Assembly: GCF_001279695.1 (NCBI RefSeq)
Contig: NZ_LGDD01000036.1
Location: forward strand, 62,001 to 126,000
From: Streptomyces sp. WM6378
GTDB lineage: Bacteria; Actinomycetota; Actinomycetes; Streptomycetales; Streptomycetaceae
DNA length: 64,000 nt
Direction of reading: 5' to 3'
Below, piece after piece: positions 61,303-64,000 of the stretch; positions within the stretch are counted from its first letter, which is position 1; every line of letters starts with the position of its first letter. The notes under the pieces were generated by a model. It saw nothing but the letters and a program-made list of their open reading frames with translations. It ran no database searches and was not told the DNA's origin. A program made the position numbers and the translations under genes.

Positions 61303-61361
61303 CACAGTGAGTTACAGCCGCGCGGCGGAGCCGCACGTTGTCACAGCGTCCGGGGAGCTAT

Positions 61362-61862
61362 ATGTCCAGCGAATACGCAAAACAGCTCGGGGCCAAGCTC
61401 CGCGCCATCCGCACCCAGCAGGGCCTCTCCCTCCACGGTGTGGAGGAGAAGTCCCAGGGCCGCTGGAAGGCCGTCGTGGTCGGCTCGTACGAGCGCGGCG
61501 ACCGTGCCGTGACCGTACAGCGCCTTGCCGAGCTGGCGGACTTCTACGGCGTTCCGGTGCAGGAGCTGCTGCCGGGCACCACGCCGGGCGGGGCCGCCGA
61601 GCCGCCGCCGAAGCTGGTCCTCGACCTTGAGCGCCTCGCGCACGTCCCGCCGGAGAAGGCGGGCCCGCTGCAGCGTTACGCGGCGACCATCCAGTCGCAG
61701 CGCGGCGACTACAACGGCAAGGTCCTCTCGATCCGCCAGGACGACCTGCGCACCCTTGCCGTGATCTACGACCAGTCGCCCTCGGTGCTGACCGAGCAGC
61801 TGATCAGCTGGGGCGTCCTGGACGCGGACGCGCGCCGCGCGGTCGCCCACGAAGAGGGCTGA
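61362..61862 (+). CDS. bldD: Developmental master repressor BldD
   Basis: 166 residues starting MSSEYAKQLGAKLRAIRTQQ, with an XRE-type helix-turn-helix (residues ~8-65) and a C-terminal domain. The c-di-GMP binding signature RxD-X8-RxxD is intact: Arg114-Gly-Asp116 and Arg125-Gln-Asp-Asp128. Tetrameric c-di-GMP lets BldD dimerise and repress sporulation genes during vegetative growth. GGGGAG precedes the ATG at 61362. Confidence 0.96.
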   Translation: MSSEYAKQLGAKLRAIRTQQGLSLHGVEEKSQGRWKAVVVGSYERGDRAVTVQRLAELADFYGVPVQELLPGTTPGGAAEPPPKLVLDLERLAHVPPEKAGPLQRYAATIQSQRGDYNGKVLSIRQDDLRTLAVIYDQSPSVLTEQLISWGVLDADARRAVAHEEG

Positions 61863-61882
61863 CGCCCCTTCAGCAGAAACGT

Positions 61883-61929
61883 GCCGTCGGGCCCGGTGGG
61901 AGCACTCCGCTCCCACCGGGCCCGACGGC
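61883..61929. terminator. 20-bp bldD terminator
   Basis: GCCGTCGGGCCCGGTGGGAG and its exact reverse complement (61910-61929) with a 7-nt loop, 21 bases after the bldD stop. Confidence 0.92.
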
Positions 61930-61957
61930 GTCTTCGCGTACGGGGCGCCGGGGACGC

Positions 61958-61996
61958 CGAAGGGCCCGCAGCACACGTGGTGCCGCGGGCCCTTCG
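61958..61996 (-). terminator. efp-nusB terminator
   Basis: CGAAGGGCCCGC / GCGGGCCCTTCG, extended inward by GCAC/GTGC, placed 20 bases beyond the nusB stop on the opposite strand. With the bldD hairpin it insulates the convergent units. Confidence 0.85.
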
Positions 61997-62016
61997 TAGG
62001 CCTTCGCCCGCCGACG

Positions 62017-62445
62017 CTAGTCGCGGCGCAGGCTCGGCTTGAGGTCCTTGAAACGGGCGAGCAGCCCGTTCACGAACGCCGGCGAGTCGTCCGTGGAGAA
62101 CTCCTTCGCCAGCTGGACGGCCTCGTCGATGACGACCGCGTCGGGCGTCTCGTCCTCCCAGACGAGCTCGTACGCCCCGAGCCGCAGGATGTTCCGGTCG
62201 ACGACCGGCATCCGGTCGAGCGTCCAGCCCACCGCGTACGTGGAGATGAGGTCGTCAATGCGGTCCACGTGGTCCGCGTACCCCTCGACGAGCTGCATCG
62301 TGTACTCGGCGACCGGCGGCTGACGGTCGTCGGACCGCGAGTGCCGCACCCAGTCCGCGAGGACCGTCTGCACGGACTCACCGCGCTGGTCGGCCTCGAA
62401 GAGGATCTGGAAGGCGCGCTTGCGGGCCTTGTTCCGGGCAGCCAC
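62017..62445 (-). CDS. nusB: Transcription antitermination protein NusB
   Basis: 142 residues, starting MAARNKARKRAFQILFEADQ (GTG), with WTLDRMPVVDRNILRLGAYEL and VVIDEAVQLAKEFSTDDSPAFVNGLL, the NusB signatures. With NusE it binds boxA RNA for rRNA antitermination. It starts 2 bp after efp ends. Confidence 0.96.
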   Translation of the reverse strand: MAARNKARKRAFQILFEADQRGESVQTVLADWVRHSRSDDRQPPVAEYTMQLVEGYADHVDRIDDLISTYAVGWTLDRMPVVDRNILRLGAYELVWEDETPDAVVIDEAVQLAKEFSTDDSPAFVNGLLARFKDLKPSLRRD

Positions 62446-62447
62446 GG

Positions 62448-63014
62448 TTAGCTGTTCACCCGGCCGAGGTAGTCACCGGTGCGGGTGTCGACCTTGATCT
62501 TCTCACCGGTGGTGATGAAGAGCGGGACGCCGATCTCGTAACCGGTCTCCAGGGTGGCCGGCTTGGTGCCGCCGGTGGAGCGGTCGCCCTGGACGCCCGG
62601 GTCGGTGTGCTGGATGACCAGCTCGACGGCGGCGGGGAGCTCGACGTAGAGCACCTCGCCCTCGTGCTGCGCGACCGAGGCGGTGAAGCCCTCGATCAGG
62701 AAGTTGGCGGCGTCGCCGACAGCCTTGCGGTCGACCATCAGCTGGTCGTACGTGTCCATGTCCATGAAGACGAAGTACTCGCCGTCCATGTACGAGAACT
62801 GCATGTCGCGGCGGTCGATGGTGGCCGTCTCGACCTTCACACCGGCGTTGAAGGTCTTGTCGACCACCTTGCCGGAGAGCACGTTCTTGAGCTTGGTGCG
62901 CACGAAGGCCGGGCCCTTGCCGGGCTTGACGTGCTGGAACTCGACGACGGACCAGAGCTGGCCTCCGTCGAGCTTGAGCACCAGGCCGTTCTTGAGGTCG
63001 TTCGTGGAAGCCAC
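62448..63014 (-). CDS. efp: Translation elongation factor P
   Basis: 188 residues from GTG 63014 ([20 protein letters not shown]). KOW-like domain I with the loop [12 protein letters not shown]; the tip Lys lies in PGKGP, the form that in actinobacteria works without modification; no modification enzyme is nearby. Relieves ribosome stalling at proline runs. The AGGAGA site supports this start over an in-frame one 60 bases upstream. Confidence 0.95.
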   Translation of the reverse strand: MASTNDLKNGLVLKLDGGQLWSVVEFQHVKPGKGPAFVRTKLKNVLSGKVVDKTFNAGVKVETATIDRRDMQFSYMDGEYFVFMDMDTYDQLMVDRKAVGDAANFLIEGFTASVAQHEGEVLYVELPAAVELVIQHTDPGVQGDRSTGGTKPATLETGYEIGVPLFITTGEKIKVDTRTGDYLGRVNS

Positions 63015-63083
63015 GGTTGCGGAATCTCCTGGACTGAAAGCTGGTGGACGACCGAGGGTACGTACACGGGGCACGTACGCGTG

Positions 63084-64000
63084 CTAGAGCGCTAGCAGCT
63101 CCTTGGTCGTGATGGTGAGTAGCTCGGGGCCGCCGTCCGCCTCGGGGCGTACGACGAGCGTGTCATCGATCCGGACGCCGCCCCGGCCCGGGAGGTGGAC
63201 CCCCGGTTCGACGGTGACCGGCACGCAAGTGTCCAGTTTACCCATGGCTCCAGGTGCGAGCTGCGGCTCCTCGTCGATTTCGATCCCGACGCCGTGTCCG
63301 GTGAGCGGTCCGAAGGCCTCCGCGTGACCCGCCGAGTCCAGCACCTGGCGGGCCGCGCGGTCCACCGCACGGTACTCGGCGCCCGGTACGAGGGCCTCCC
63401 GGCCGGCCCGCTGGGCTGCGAAAACGGCGTCGTACAGCTCGATCTGCCAGTCGGCGGGGGTGGTGCCGATCACGAACGTACGGCCGATCTCGCAGCGGTA
63501 GCCGCGGTAGGTGGCGCCCAGGCAGACCGAGAGGAAGTCGCCCTCCTCGACCCGTCGGTCGGCCGGACGGTGGCCCGCCCGGCCCGAGTTGGGGCCGGTG
63601 CCGACCGAGGTCATGAAGGCGGGCCCGTCCGCGCCGTGGTCGACCAGGCGGCGCTCCAGTTCCAGGGCGAGGTGGCGCTCGGTGCGGCCGACCAGGATCG
63701 ACTCCAGGAGCTCGCCCAGGGCCTGGTCGGTGATCTCGGCGGCGATGCGCAGGCAGGCGATCTCGTCCTCGTCCTTGACCAGGCGGCGCTGCTCGACCGC
63801 GCCCCCCAGGTCGCCCAGGAGCAGCCGGGGCGCCACCGAGCCGAGCGCGCGGTGGCGGGCCACCGACAGGTGGTGCTCCTCCACGGCCAGCGAGTCGGCG
63901 CCGCTCGTCTGAGCCAGGTCGGCGGCGGCGACGGCGGGGTCGCCGCCGGGGGCGGGCAGCACGGTGAGCCGGAGCTGCTCGTCGAGGTGCCCCTCGATGA
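63084..64000 (-). CDS. pepQ: Aminopeptidase P-family (M24B) peptidase, C-terminal part
   Basis: About 305 C-terminal residues; the frame runs off the right edge. Pita-bread fold with FMTSVGTGPNSGRAGHRPADRRV (split), GHGVGIEIDEEPQLAPG, VTVEPGVHLPGRGGVRIDDT. Compared with canonical M24B enzymes the dinuclear metal site is altered: the first Asp (IDxG) is Cys in SVCLGATYRGY, the second Asp is Glu in RCEIGRTF and the last Glu is Asp in RIDDT, while the His (GHGVG) and the Glu of EPG remain. Whether it is an active peptidase is open. It heads the pepQ-efp-nusB run. Confidence 0.88.
   Translation of the reverse strand, partial: IEGHLDEQLRLTVLPAPGGDPAVAAADLAQTSGADSLAVEEHHLSVARHRALGSVAPRLLLGDLGGAVEQRRLVKDEDEIACLRIAAEITDQALGELLESILVGRTERHLALELERRLVDHGADGPAFMTSVGTGPNSGRAGHRPADRRVEEGDFLSVCLGATYRGYRCEIGRTFVIGTTPADWQIELYDAVFAAQRAGREALVPGAEYRAVDRAARQVLDSAGHAEAFGPLTGHGVGIEIDEEPQLAPGAMGKLDTCVPVTVEPGVHLPGRGGVRIDDTLVVRPEADGGPELLTITTKELLAL

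Overview
The window is chromosomal DNA from a Streptomyces species. The base composition is very GC-rich, GTG starts are frequent, bldD and a leaderless-style actinobacterial mIHF gene are present, and the gene order hisG-hisE-ribH-ribBA-pnuC/ribM-ribE-ribD ... guaB1 ... rpe ... rsmB-fmt ... priA ... metK-coaBC-rpoZ-gmk-mihF-pyrF-pyrD-carB-carA-orf-pyrC-pyrB-pyrR-bldD-nusB-efp-pepQ matches, from memory, the SCO143x-SCO149x segment of S. coelicolor. Almost all of it is conserved core chromosome; no tRNA, rRNA, CRISPR array, insertion sequence or prophage was seen.

Layout. 1-6.4 kb: a truncated secreted C39-type peptidase gene, a uridine-kinase-like P-loop gene, a candidate small RNA with its own promoter and terminator, a TPR/AAA+ (CbxX/EccA-like) ATPase and two CNNM/CBS membrane proteins. 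6.5-12.8 kb: a rib-his supraoperon on the minus strand behind an FMN riboswitch. 12.8-18.5 kb: a stranded DasR-type (dre) promoter with no gene behind it, a divergent ROK regulator/MFS pair, a secreted PL5-type lyase and an NCS2 permease. 18.5-28.7 kb: a DUF5995/F420 pair, a DavB/DavA-like basic amino acid oxygenase and amidase with an Lrp regulator and an APC permease sharing promoter motifs, an SGNH hydrolase and GuaB1. 28.7-38.1 kb: a lipoprotein RNase with its barstar inhibitor, DNA ligase LigB, a FluG-like glutamine-synthetase/amidohydrolase pair, a SorC regulator, rpe, rsmB and fmt. 38.4-41.2 kb: an HTH protein and priA.

41.4-46.5 kb is the one clear accessory island, inserted between priA and metK: an XRE/TPR regulator, a TIR-domain protein, a degenerate-P-loop STAND-like protein and a membrane protein with an SPFH-like region. 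The TIR protein carries near its C terminus, and the STAND-like protein at its N terminus, the same short Gly/Asn/Gln-rich motif, as expected of an amyloid-templated receptor-effector pair; both genes carry a rare TTA (bldA) codon. This looks like an abortive-infection or cell-death signalling system and is the main candidate for something undescribed.

46.6-64 kb: metK, coaBC, rpoZ, gmk, mihF, then the full pyrimidine operon pyrR-pyrB-pyrC-orf-carA-carB-pyrD-pyrF with a PyrR-type RNA hairpin just before the pyrR ribosome binding site, then divergent bldD with a perfect BldD box in its own promoter, and finally nusB, efp and a truncated pepQ. Strong inverted-repeat terminators separate most convergent or adjacent units.
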